Assembly (NCBI GenBank): GCA_035222895.1
Contig: JAVYIG010009860.1
Location: forward strand, 1-64,000
Length of the DNA: 64,000 bases
Origin: Strongylocentrotus droebachiensis
Lineage: Eukaryota; Echinodermata; Echinoidea; Camarodonta; Strongylocentrotidae
Reading direction: 5' to 3'
A program made the position numbers and the translations under genes. This document shows positions 50,901 through 58,433 of the stretch, one piece after another. The notes beneath the pieces are model-generated. The model worked only from the letters and a program-made list of their open reading frames with translations, searched no databases and had not been told where the DNA came from. The number at the start of each line of letters is the position of its first letter. The first letter of the stretch is position 1.

Positions 50901-53900
50901 ATCACGTTACCTCTTCGCTACACTCCAAATTTAAGTTTGTTTGTGATATCTTCATAATAAAAGAATAGACCATGATTTCGAAGTTCTGTTGATTATAAAG
51001 CGAGGCGTTTGATAGTAAGTTCTGAATTGTTCTATAGATTTCTAAAGCCTGCCACTTCCCTGTTCCAAATTTTTACGTTAAAACTTTTGATAACCAGGCT
51101 GCATTTTAAATTTGAGATTGAGGAAATGAAATCAAGCGATGTTAATTTAATTATTTTCAGGCGTACCTGTCGAGGAAGAGAACCAAGTCACTGGAGGGTG
51201 TACCAAGTGTATTCTTCGAGGATGAGGAGGATAATGGAGTAGAGGAAGGAGTTAACCCAATAGGTATGATTGTAGGTGGATCCAGATACGGAACGGATCG
51301 GCCACGCCCACCTCTCCCCACCTCTTTCCTACCCCTTCCAAAAAAAAGTTCCTAATTACGAAAATAAAAATGTGATTTGCTCTTTCAACGTTAGGTTTCC
51401 CAAGAATCGACTTTCGCCATTTTCAAAGAGTTCGCCCCACCCTATTCCGTTTATTCGGCAATTACTGATTATGCTTTTGTGATTTTTTTTGTTCCTCTCG
51501 CCAGTCGCGCTTCCCATCCCCCATTATTAAAGTCTGATGTGTTAGCCAGTAAGGAATTTGTATCGATAACTGTTACTGCGTTTATTAATTTAGATTTTCC
51601 CCGGCTTTATAGTGAAGACACAATATAGCTTTGGAAGATTAAAAAAAAAAAATCTTCATTTTCTGATTGCCTTTCAAAAATAATTTCCTAGATAACTAAA
51701 TCACGAGAGTGTTTTTTTTTTATTGACTTTAAAAAAAAAAAAAAATGTATGTATATGTTTTATCTTAGTTAAAGGTATTACAAAGTTTTGGTATGGGGTC
51801 ATGAATTTGGTTCAAATTAACAATTTCGGAAGCATATGCGTTCCTACAATATTCATTGATCGTTGTCGCGGTTGAAATCGAGTCTAAAGTTGTGAAATTT
51901 TATATAATAAACTCTTTATGTTGTATAGCTCCCTCTCAAGGTCAAGATATTAATTTAGCTAAGAAACAATGTTTCTTGACTAAAATCTACCGATTAGCTA
52001 TTCCCGTTTGGAAATTATGTATCACAACTACATATTCTGAGATTTTCATGGTCGCAGCTACCATTGTACGGCCATAGGCGCTATTTGAAATTTATCAAAA
52101 TTTACCGGGAGCACCGGTAAATTTTTATATTCAATTTTTCTCGAAAACAGAAGTGTTTTAGGGGCTAATGTTTTTAGTGCTTATAATACATCCACAGGGG
52201 CATCCAAATATAACAAAATTGTAAAGATTCACTATCCACCCAATTTTCAAAATTTCCCAAAACTTTGTATTACCTTTAAGATGATCTTGATCAGTTTGAT
52301 AGGACTGTGCCATTAAATCCATTCAGTGAAGCACTCTCGATCTCTATCATTAGGGACTTTTAGAATGACTGAACGAGAACACGACGAACGCCGACTGATC
52401 ATGCGTGTCAACGTACTTAACTGCCCATGTTGGCTACAATTAGAAATCTTTTAGATTGCACTCGACGATATGCATGCAGGAAGTAACACAATAAACATCA
52501 CGGACAAAGAAAGAGGACATTCCTCATTCTACCCTCAACAAAAGAACATCCCTTCACTGCTAATATGTAAATATGTGTAGAACAGGTGCATGTGACACCT
52601 GTTCTACACATTTCAGCATGTAAAGGCGCTTTATAAATGTCAATATGTATGTATGTATTGCATGTACTAGATTTAGGAAAATCAAGGTTGACGCATTCTC
52701 GATCGCCGACTGAGACCACGTGACGTAGGCGCAGTGCCTTAAAATGACGTCACACGTTGCAGTCAAAGCTCTTGACGTGCATTTCTAAAAGTCCCTATTC
52801 TGTCTTATTTTAGCGGACATCTTGTTTCTACATAACGTGCAGCAGAAAGCTGAGAAACAGAAGTCGAACGTCGGCAAGAAGAAGACTTTACTCGACGACA
52901 TCGGCGGGTCCGACTTCGAGGGCATAGAAGTGAGCATCATTATAATTTAGATTTTGCAAAAAATAAGGCGAATCTAATCATGAATGGCGAGATTTGTCGA
53001 GTTAATCTATAGTATCTTATCTATCTATAAGTATGAAGCCACGTTCATACTTAACAAGTTTGAAATGATTTGTATCTATAAACGATTAAAATTTGCATTT
53101 GTACTTTTTATCATACTTCTACACTTCCAGAGGCTGGCTATAAATCATAGGACATCACTAAAATTTCCTCATGTAATGCGAACATTTCTCTAAACGCATA
53201 TAAATAACAAGCATGGTAATATATAATACTTTGGTGTTTTGATGAATTCACTTTCGTTTTTTTTTTATTTTTTAATATAGGTGGATGAAAACACAGAGCC
53301 TACATGGGTTCGGGTCCAGACGCTTATCAAAGGATCTGTATTTGTAAGTTTTGTATGCGAATTTAATTATCGTCCTTTCTCGCAACAATTTCATTAGCTT
53401 TGGGATAATCAGGCACGTTGCCAGAGTTTGATGTTTGGGGGCACATACATGTAATCGATCGAGGTCAAAAAAGGGGTCAACAAAAGTTCAACCGATCTTG
53501 AAAATTTTGGTGCCCCCCGTGCCCCCCCCCCCTGTCTACGTGCATGTGGATAATACAATAGGGTATTTAACATAGCCCTCGAGTTGATTTTTCGAAAGTC
53601 TTTGCGATCGTGTAATATATTTCTCATAATGATCATTAGTAAAGAAAAGAATATTCTTACAGTATGAAACTCCTATTAATTTTGATTTAGGGCTTGGCTG
53701 ACATGGCTTACGATTCCCAACCAAGCTTTGCCGTCATCAGCAATGGAGCTGAGTGCATTCTTCTCTCCAAGAAACTCTACATGGAACACGCCAGTATGCG
53801 CATGATCAGTAAATTACGTACACAGGTAAGTTCAATGCACTCTTCGCACCTTACCACGCTTACGGCCAACTAATTAGTGGGCACTTAAAGACTCATTCGT

Positions 53901-54506
53901 GTTGCCCCTACACCACCCCTCTCTGAATGACTTTCAAAAGAAAACAATAATGTGTTTTTATTTAGGAAATGGCGAAAAGAATCACCATTCTTTAAAGAGT
54001 GGAGAGAAAATTTGAAAATAGAGGATCGATAAACCTCACTTCCGGGGAAATCACGAAATGGGAAAATTAGTTCACTTCGGAACATTATTCGGACTGGAAA
54101 GAGCAGATTGTGCTTCATCCGTCCACCGACCTTCCCAGTTCTGTTCTAGGGAACATAAAATGTTCTTGTAACGCAAATAAACATTCTATATTAAACGGAC
54201 TGGGAATGTTTTGCAAACGTTTTGTGTTTGCTGGGATATCACCTGATTCGTGCATGAATCGGTATTACTCTTCTTGTTTTGTTGAATAATATTAAAACGT
54301 ATTTTTGGCTAATCTGTTTAATAGTTGCATAGATCAATAAATCGATGATATCATTCTTGTTTCTACAGTACCAGCGCTACCCACCGGAAGAGGAACTCCA
54401 GATGGGTTTAGAGGTTAAACTCAAATGGGACCTTTACAAGACTGACACTTTGAAAGGTACCCTGCGAGAGAGCAAATCGAGAGACAGAGCAACAAAATTC
54501 AGATAA
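25343..54506 (+). CDS. CNBD2: CNBD2/CRIS-like cyclic-nucleotide-binding protein, 18 coding exons
   Basis: Joined coding exons: 25343-26398, 38985-39064, 39430-39532, 40686-40760, 41380-41542, 42686-42762, 43245-43328, 43843-43919, 44518-44595, 44873-44933, 48595-48670, 49604-49771, 50332-50504, 51161-51263, 52814-52929, 53281-53343, 53691-53825, 54369-54506. Total 2,826 nt, 941 residues, all phases compatible, all introns GT-AG. Residues 1-352 are a charged tail predicted disordered, with five R-[RK]-x-S motifs and an Asp run. Residues about 440-560 are a cyclic-nucleotide-binding fold: NYPTFCEYP, GWY, ENFYFILSGS, then FGE (517-519) and Arg528 of the phosphate cassette. Residues about 575-890 form a second fold: NLRFLEGWP, KRGDVLIRES, SDWIIIVKSGSCQV, then after a long acidic insert SVFGLADMAYDSQPSFAVISNGAECILLSK. 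Its cassette lacks Glu and Arg, so it should not bind ligand. Human CNBD2 is shorter (about 576). In mammals it is a cAMP-binding sperm protein; the role here is inference. Confidence 0.85.
27499..27585. repeat. Near-perfect hairpin, 27-bp stem
   Basis: CTGTTTTCACGAAGTGACGG and the following TAGTGA at 27499-27524 are repeated in exact inverted form ending at 27585, around a loop of about 33 nt. Probably a tiny foldback MITE; a structured RNA cannot be excluded from sequence alone. Confidence 0.85.
27832..28663. mobile_element. CACTA/EnSpm-like non-autonomous element
   Basis: The termini are CACTCTAAGAAAAAAGGG and, reverse complemented, CACACTAAGAAAAAATGG. TTTA directly flanks both ends. Both subterminal regions are packed with GGGTGCAA-type motifs in direct and inverted orientation, as in CACTA elements. 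CACTA usually makes 3-bp duplications, so the 4-bp TTTA leaves the class open. No transposase. Confidence 0.75.
29281..38388. repeat. Eight-unit tandem array, about 1.1 kb per unit, with dimeric higher-order order
   Basis: The landmark ATGAACGATGAAAAGGAG (a variant in unit 1) marks units at about 29296, 30420, 31496, 32573, 33691, 34790, 36275 and 37381. Periods are 1,076-1,124 bp, except one of 1,485 bp that contains a MITE. Each unit has a (CT)n tract, a GCACGATAAAGGAGAATATG block, a GAGACGTTAGGTGG block and a CGTCGGCAGTA block. Units 4 and 6 share variants (TGTATACCGCTGTCTCTGCG, CTGTCATGCACG). Units 5 and 7 share others (AATGAAATCTTTTTCCC). The array therefore grew partly by dimer duplication. 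The last unit stops at GTCACAG, 38388. Confidence 0.95.
35301..35675. mobile_element. PIF/Harbinger-like MITE in array unit 6
   Basis: Inverted termini of 33 bp with one mismatch begin GGCCATGTAAAATTGATT. The target duplication is TTA (35298-35300 and 35676-35678). Units 4 and 8 show the empty site CGTTTATATGAAG. Length 375 bp with a T-rich centre; no coding capacity. The 3-bp TWA duplication and GGC ends fit Harbinger-type MITEs. Confidence 0.9.
38597..38834. mobile_element. Harbinger-like MITE, GGCTTAAA family, copy 1
   Basis: Ends GGCTTAAAC and GTTAACGCC, with TAA on both sides (38594-38596 and 38835-38837). It shares GGGTCGGTCG blocks and CAATACAACATCTTTTTT with the copy at 59558-60114. 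It ends about 150 bp before exon 2. Confidence 0.8.
38985..39064 (+). CDS. CNBD2: CNBD2-like exon 2
   Basis: Acceptor TTATCCTACTCTAG, donor CTCAG|GTAAGT. It reads KRLLRKFKIYCKLITSFHRL and then CQAYF, an amphipathic helix like the basic N-terminal helix of CNBD2 proteins. It is too short and in the wrong frame to show as a free ORF. Ends in phase 2. Confidence 0.75.
39430..39532 (+). CDS. CNBD2: CNBD2-like exon 3
   Basis: Acceptor CATTTGACAG. Codes for VNANSSDFQGIHGLLDEPEQ and then ELLFDVRKFRANKV. The donor chosen is GTA|GTGAGT, with A at -1, the weakest junction in the model; the next exon is in phase 0 with it. Confidence 0.75.
39596..39911. repeat. Three 106-bp tandem units in intron 3
   Basis: GGTTGTAAATCTTGATTTC starts at 39596, 39702 and 39808, giving a period of 106 bp with few substitutions. 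Confidence 0.95.
40139..40637. mobile_element. TTAA-target MITE (AGGGGCTTGGTAACATTGTT ends)
   Basis: The left end is AGGGGCTTGGTAACATTGTT and the right end, reverse complemented, is AGTGACTCGGTAACATTGTT. TTAA lies at 40135-40138 and 40638-40641. It lies in intron 3 and ends 48 bp before exon 4. Confidence 0.85.
40686..40760 (+). CDS. CNBD2: CNBD2-like exon 4
   Basis: Acceptor ATGTTTCAG, donor CCAT|GTAAGT. Codes for SGISAEARRILSTRQSSRTE and KDTYH, matching the helical segment that precedes the first cNBD in this family (…RRIL…RTE). Confidence 0.85.
40972..40993. repeat. (CT)n microsatellite in intron 4
   Basis: Pure CT dinucleotides. Confidence 0.9.
41380..41542 (+). CDS. CNBD2: CNBD2-like exon 5, start of first cNBD
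   Basis: Acceptor TATACCAAG, donor ATCAG|GTAAGT, phase 1 end. Contains MRNYPTFCEYP, VGWYASY, IILRQGHWAENFYFILSGS: first beta strands of a cyclic-nucleotide-binding fold. The longer open frame running upstream of 41380 is intron. Confidence 0.9.
41543..42685 (+). other. CNBD2: Intron 5 of the CNBD2-like gene
   Basis: No gene or clear element. A GGTGTTTCACAAAACTTGTC block (41567-41586) recurs in inverse form as GGGCTTTGTGAAACACCCC (41690-41708), suggesting a short decayed foldback element. Confidence 0.4.
42686..42762 (+). CDS. CNBD2: CNBD2-like exon 6
   Basis: Acceptor TATTCTCAAAG, donor TTTGGG|GTAAGT. Reads VVSVMDEGTHQNRTVVYLNR and GETFG: central strands of the fold up to the start of the phosphate-binding cassette. 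Confidence 0.9.
43245..43328 (+). CDS. CNBD2: CNBD2-like exon 7, phosphate-binding cassette
   Basis: Acceptor CTCAAACAG, donor CAAAT|GTAAGT. Codes for ELGLVNRAKRQATVIARERI and EMIVINAN. With the previous exon this makes FGELGL...KRQATV, keeping the cassette Glu and Arg. The residue after Arg is Gln rather than Ala. Confidence 0.9.
43570..43780. repeat. G-run and purine-rich low complexity in intron 7
   Basis: GA-rich sequence with a G-run of about 19 at 43621-43639. No coding signal. Confidence 0.8.
43843..43919 (+). CDS. CNBD2: CNBD2-like exon 8
   Basis: Acceptor AATTTTCTAG, donor GTCAG|GTTAGT, phase 2 end. Codes for DYTRIFMAGGLSTLLNPQQN and DNAFV, the helix after the first cNBD. Confidence 0.85.
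44518..44595 (+). CDS. CNBD2: CNBD2-like exon 9
   Basis: Acceptor CTATTTTAAAG, donor TTCAA|GTAAGT. In the phase demanded by exon 8 it reads NLRFLEGWPLHRLAENPKKC and VFSYF, joining to K-RGDVLIRES in exon 10. This restores the linker between the folds typical of the family. A different, longer frame covers this interval and is not the coding one. Confidence 0.85.
44873..44933 (+). CDS. CNBD2: CNBD2-like exon 10, start of second cNBD
   Basis: Acceptor TGTCCTTTTAG, donor AAATCA|GTGAGT. Reads RGDVLIRESRRSDWIIIVKS, the first strands of the second cNBD-like fold. Confidence 0.9.
44947..45012. repeat. (CT)n and (CCCT)n microsatellite just after exon 10
   Basis: CT and CCTC repeats starting 13 nt after the exon 10 donor. 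Confidence 0.9.
47920..47975 (+). repeat. Penelope-like terminal motif, hammerhead-like
   Basis: CTGACGA (47928-47934), a GTG/CAC stem, then GAAACGTCGAG. The order CTGANGA...GAAAC resembles hammerhead boxes described in Penelope-like elements. The surrounding ~120 bp are absent from block C, so this looks like a separate insertion. Stem II is only 3 bp. Confidence 0.3.
48595..48670 (+). CDS. CNBD2: CNBD2-like exon 11
   Basis: Acceptor CTTTTTTTCAG, donor GGATG|GTAAGT. Reads GSCQVMKLLRKARPKSRRNS and then TADKD. The insert into the second fold starts here. It has one more RRNS basophilic site. Confidence 0.85.
49604..49771 (+). CDS. CNBD2: CNBD2-like exon 12
   Basis: Acceptor ATCGGTAAAG, donor GAAG|GTGAAT. 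Codes for a charged helical stretch (…KRWSQRLTSKSMAGSLIENF, EQRKKREEFENFMKEL…), part of the insert in the second fold. Confidence 0.8.
50332..50504 (+). CDS. CNBD2: CNBD2-like exon 13
   Basis: Acceptor GATATACAG, donor AAATCT|GTAAGT. Codes for an acidic low-complexity stretch (DDLDVDTDDEWADEAIDC) within the insert. Confidence 0.75.
50680..50758 (+). repeat. Short degenerate telomere-like TTAGGG tract
   Basis: GGGTTAGGGTTAGGGTTT followed by looser TAGGGTTTTAG and GTTAGGGTTT words, in intron 13. Too short and degenerate for a telomere. Confidence 0.7.
51161..51263 (+). CDS. CNBD2: CNBD2-like exon 14
   Basis: Acceptor TTATTTTCAG, donor AATAG|GTATGA. Reads AYLSRKRTKSLEGVPSVFFE and DEEDNGVEEGVNPI; still insert sequence. 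Confidence 0.75.
51773..52275. mobile_element. TTAA-target MITE, AGGTAATAC family, copy 2 (inverse orientation)
   Basis: TTAA at 51769-51772 and 52276-52279. Length 503 bp, close to copy 1, but oriented opposite (the TATGGGGTCATGAATTTGG end comes first). It lies in intron 14. Confidence 0.95.
52351..52797. mobile_element. TAGGGACTTTTAGA-family element abutting exon 15
   Basis: The termini TAGGGACTTTTAGA and TCTAAAAGTCCCTA are perfect 14-bp inverted copies that include TA on both sides, as in Tc1/mariner-type insertions. Related elements lie at 58292-58433 and, partly, at 18416. It contains a hairpin at 52574-52610. Confidence 0.85.
52574..52610. repeat. Perfect 15-bp stem hairpin
   Basis: TGTGTAGAACAGGTG, a 7-nt loop, then CACCTGTTCTACACA. 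Confidence 0.95.
52814..52929 (+). CDS. CNBD2: CNBD2-like exon 15
   Basis: Acceptor CTGTCTTATTTTAG, donor TAGAA|GTGAGC. Reads ADILFLHNVQQKAEKQKSNV and then GKKKTLLDDIGGSDFEGIE. The acceptor lies 16 nt after the end of a transposable element. Confidence 0.75.
53281..53343 (+). CDS. CNBD2: CNBD2-like exon 16
   Basis: Acceptor TTTTTAATATAG, donor GTATTT|GTAAGT. Reads VDENTEPTWVRVQTLIKGSV and F; the second fold resumes (…TLIKGSVFG). Confidence 0.85.
53412..53543. mobile_element. Short MITE-like element in intron 16
   Basis: The left end GGCACGTTGCCAG is matched, imperfectly, by the reverse complement of the right end (TGCACGTAGACAGG). The centre has a GGTGCCCCCCGTGCC tract. The target duplication is not clear. 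Confidence 0.4.
53691..53825 (+). CDS. CNBD2: CNBD2-like exon 17, degenerate second cassette
   Basis: Acceptor TTTTGATTTAG, donor ACACAG|GTAAGT. Reads GLADMAYDSQPSFAVISNGA then ECILLSKKLYMEHAS. The cassette is FGLAD...QPSFAV, without the Glu and Arg needed for nucleotide binding. The SNGAECILLSK segment is strongly CNBD2-like. Confidence 0.9.
54369..54506 (+). CDS. CNBD2: CNBD2-like exon 18 (terminal)
   Basis: Acceptor TTGTTTCTACAG. Reads YQRYPPEEELQMGLEVKLKW and DLYKTDTLK, then a short basic tail to TAA at 54504-54506. Confidence 0.85.
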   Translation, partial: YQRYPPEEELQMGLEVKLKWDLYKTDTLKGTLRESKSRDRATKFR

Positions 54507-55300
54507 CATGATATTGGTCCATCATGAATTTTAGTTGAAGTAAGCTGAGCTTGCTCGCATATGACGCAGGGTGCCCCCCCCCCTCCCGTCTTGAAGATGA
54601 TACCGTCCAGTAGGTCTACACAGAATATCAGAAGCCAGTGTTTACAACTATAGCACAACGATACTGTTTTTTGTATTGCATTTATTTCTTTACTTTACGA
54701 ATATCCGATCGAAATATATTATAAAAAACACAATTATCTTCAACGGCTTTCATAGTTGAGCTTTACACCCACATTCTCCGTGTTTAGAATCCTGCGATTT
54801 GATAAAGTCATTGAAATAATATGAATTTATACTGATGTTTATCTAGTATCTTGATACAGCGTGTGACTATATTAGACTCTCTTAATGTGAACGAATCAGT
54901 GTCTTACAATGAAATGTATCGCACATAATATACTTTATAGGTTAGCTAACTTCCGTCAATCCAAGGAGTGCTCCACAATATATTACTGTCTAGGACTAAG
55001 GATTCTTGCTCGAAAGATTAAACAAATATATAATCGTATATGACTTATTTAAATTCAGGTATATTAATTCATTTCCAGGAAGTGGTAAATAAATTCATTG
55101 ATAATGGAGAAAAAATGCCACTCACCAGAATTGTAAAATATTATAAGAATGTTTCTTGTGACTCTACATAGAAATTGTTTGTGAATATTGTGAATATATA
55201 TATCTTTTTATCTGTAATTATTATGTGTACAAATTGTATATGTATGATGACAATAGTGCCAAAGTTTGGAAAAATCAATAAAATGTGTTTTCTTCTTCCA
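54507..55300 (+). other. CNBD2: Probable 3' UTR of the CNBD2-like gene
   Basis: No coding sequence. The first strong poly(A) hexamer in this orientation is AATAAA at 55277-55282, followed by TGTGTTTT, a T/G-rich downstream element. This would give a 3' UTR of nearly 800 nt. Confidence 0.5.
55277..55282 (+). promoter_or_regulatory. Candidate poly(A) signal
   Basis: AATAAA with a GTGTTTTCTTCTT stretch just downstream. Confidence 0.5.
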
Positions 55301-55680
55301 AGTTTAAACATTTGGTCTCTTTGATTTGAAGAAAGTGTGTTGTCAACATCTAATTTACATAACCTGGAGATATTTTAGTTAGAATGAAATGAAAACATGT
55401 ACATTTATATTCATCACACTAACTAAACCGTTTACCATGCCAATTAGGCCTAGCTGCCTCCCCCCCCCCCCCCCACACAAAAAAAATCCCCCACTGTTCA
55501 AGAAAGAGGAAGTACCCTATGGTAATAAATTTGTTTTAATAAAAGGACTGAATACATGCAGATGTGTACAAATTCCTTGTTTATCTGCATGTAAATTATG
55601 ATCATGAGCTTGAGCTGCCTTCGATATGCATGCATTCATGATCATATTCATAGAAATGATAGGGTACTGAACATTTGCCT
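55301..55680. other. Gene-free stretch
   Basis: Intergenic sequence with a C-run at 55459-55474. No gene seen. Confidence 0.4.
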
Positions 55681-55902
55681 ATTATAGCCTTCACATTCGA
55701 GTAGCCAATAGACACCATTAGACCGATAGACAGTATGGAAGGTAGCATTTCCGATATGCATCGGGCTTTATGGCAAATATACTAATTATAATCGCGTTAT
55801 GGAGATATAGACATCGACACGGTCCTACGTCTGTCTCTATAACGCGATTACACGATTAGTACACTTGCCATAAAGCCCGACGCATATCGGATAGGCTATA
55901 AT
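55681..55902. mobile_element. Foldback MITE
   Basis: ATTATAGCCT at the left end is matched by AGGCTATAAT at the right. Inner arms CCGATATGCATCGGGCTTTA and TAAAGCCCGACGCATATCGG pair, then AATCGCGTTAT pairs with ATAACGCGATT. About 60 bp in the left arm have no partner, so the arm contains an insertion or the right arm a deletion. Confidence 0.8.
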
Positions 55903-55963
55903 ATGGAAGGGTGATCATGAGTTGTTCTGAATATAAATGAGAAATAAACGATATAACCATGGG

Positions 55964-56045
55964 AAGTTGAAATGGAATGGAAAGGTAGCACATGAGGTGG
56001 AAATGGAATGGAAAGGTAGCATATGAGGTGGAAATGGAATGGAAG
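55964..56045. repeat. Minisatellite, about 33-bp unit
   Basis: Two and a half copies of a GAAATGGAATGGAAAGGTAG unit. Confidence 0.9.
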
Positions 56046-56344
56046 AAACAAGGTTTGGCCATAGCAATGAGAGTGATGAGTGAAGGTGGAGAGGGGAGAG
56101 GAGAATGCATGGAGGTCATGAGTTGAAGTGTAAATGAGATGCAAGACATAGAGTATGGAAAGCAAAATGTTAAACCATCGAATGGAAAGTGAATATCAAA
56201 TGCTACAAAATATATCTGTTACAGGCCTAACAAATCCTGTAAAACCACACTGTTTACGAGACTGCTTGCAGGCAAAGGAGATTCGGCATTCGGGCTCTCA
56301 TTATATCTCATTTGCATACGGACTGCAGACTGGCTGGAAAGACG

Positions 56345-57290
56345 GGGACATGGGGTCCAGGGGTCGTACCTCACACAAGCTGTGGTTTATAGCCACATTA
56401 AGGGGTGGACATTTCAGCCTTTTTTGTGGCTACATGTAGTAGATAAATTATGCGAACTTATATTTTAATAATAAATAACGATTATCTAATATACGCCTCT
56501 CATTTTAGCCGAATGACTGATCTAAATGAACACGTTCCTGATAAGTCACTTATGACACCCTACGTGCTTATAAACATTTTCTTGTATATTTACAGTTCCT
56601 TGTTTGTTTTTAAGTGTGATAAATAGATAAACAAGAACTTTGTCCGCATCAGCAGTAAATCCGCAGTGTTCGCAACGACCAATGACCATGCATTGGGTTC
56701 ATGAATATTCATAACATACACTGTACAACAATCGATTATTAAAAACTCTACTTTTTTCATCATTAATTCAAAATGTACACGTCCTTATTTCTTACAAATC
56801 TGAACTCATCAAAATTAAATTGTTATTTTATAGATTCCGTCATCACAACTCTTCTCCAAAATTGCATGAACTGCAGACTGTAAAGTATGAGAAAATAATC
56901 TCGACATTTTGTAACCGTTAATCAACTTCATACCATGGACTTGGGATACATAGCTGTCATTCCGGATCCACGCAACTGGCGGTTAAAGGTCATAATAGCG
57001 TTGCACTCCGGCGCCGGGTCATACCTTGACAAAAAGGAGGAGCATTGCCATAGTTTCTCAACTGGTACTCGCCCATCTTTTCGTACATGGCCAGATTAGC
57101 CTGTCAAGAAACGTTTGTGAGTAAGCCAACCGACCGAGAACGTGTGAACATCTCCTACATGTCAAGGGAATTCAGCTCGCTATATGCAACCTTCTCGACC
57201 GTCTTTTTGATACTTTACATCATTATATTTTACCTTATGAGAATCGAAAAGTTAAGAAACATAGAAATCAGTCTATGTTGATTTTGAAAA
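56345..57290. repeat. Block B: partial copy of the gene's intronic segment
   Basis: Aligns with block A from GTCCAGGGGTCGTACCTCAC (56355) through ACCGAATGACTGATCT-like, ATGAATATTCATAACATAC and TTTGTAACCGTTAATCAACTT to TCGACCGTCTTTTTGATAC (about 57195). It stops where block A continues. Confidence 0.75.
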
Positions 57291-58291
57291 AAGTTTCCGA
57301 TTCGGCAATCCCTGTAGCTAGAGACCCCTTTAAGGCTGTGTAGGCCTACTAGTATTATTTTCCAGTATACGGATCTTTGATTTTCAAGTTTGATTTAAAA
57401 AAACTTTGTCTTCGTCCTCATCGCAAATATCCTTATCGCCCTTCGCGCAAATGCCCATGTTATTGTGGGGGGCGACAATTATACTCAAACTCTGCTCTTA
57501 GAAGCCATACAACGTGATACGTTTTGTGTAATGCTCTTCGAAGTCCAAACTATTTTTGAAATAGATTTACTGCCATTTCGGTCGCTTTCGTTACCCTTTT
57601 GATAGTCAAACCCGAAGCTACAGAAGTAATCTTTGCTTTGTGTTATTTCATTGCAATTACGGCTGACGGAGCTCGTATATTTTTTAATACTGTTTTCAGC
57701 AACTGAACTCAAGACGTTAGGGATAGGCGGATATCATTACTATTTTGCCAGCTGAATCGTACTCTTTCTTGATTGGAAAGGGTCTTTAATCAATGTTGAT
57801 TATCTACAAATTATTTTCATTGTTTAAAGAAGACTTGTTTCTTTGAAATGTAAGGTAATCGATTAATGTGTATTAATTGCTATAACTGCCAGCTAAATTA
57901 ACGTTCTTTTTAATTGATTGGAAACGTTCTTATCAGAAAGCATTTTCATTTGAAGACCGAATTAATACCCAAGTCCCAATTGTTTTATTCAAACATCACA
58001 CAAGCAACTTTGGCGCAAATCGATTTGTGCACTCTCGTAAACAATGCCTCCTGTTCATCCAAGCGTGAATACATACCACACAAGAATGATACCAAATGAT
58101 ATGGGATAAAACATTCTTTCATAAGATGTGTAATCATTTACTGTTCATAGATGATTTTTAAAATAATTAGCAATTTTCTAGGTGTAAACTTTTTTTTGAC
58201 TCACACTGTATAGGCGACTTGGCTGTGGTTGTACATTTTCTTTGTTGTCTGCTTGAGCTCGGATGGGAGTCTTGGGCAGTGCATGTGATAA
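57291..58291. other. Gene-free stretch
   Basis: AT-rich. A 75-codon minus-strand frame (57485-57712) has no recognisable domain. Nothing convincing. Confidence 0.35.
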
Positions 58292-58433
58292 TAGGGACTT
58301 TTAGATTTGCACGACGAGAACGTGGACTGTCACGTGTGACATCCTTTTAAGGCACTTTGCACGACGTCACATTGCCTTAAAGGATGTCACACATAGCACT
58401 CCACGTTCTCGTCATGCAAATCTAAAAGTCCCT
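58292..58433. mobile_element. Compact palindromic TAGGGACTTTTAGA element
   Basis: 142 bp, almost wholly self-complementary: TAGGGACTTTTAGATTTGCA on the left and the inverse on the right. The inner arms GAACGTGGACTG... and CCTTTTAAGGCA/TGCCTTAAAGG also pair. The right TA is mutated to TG. Confidence 0.9.
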
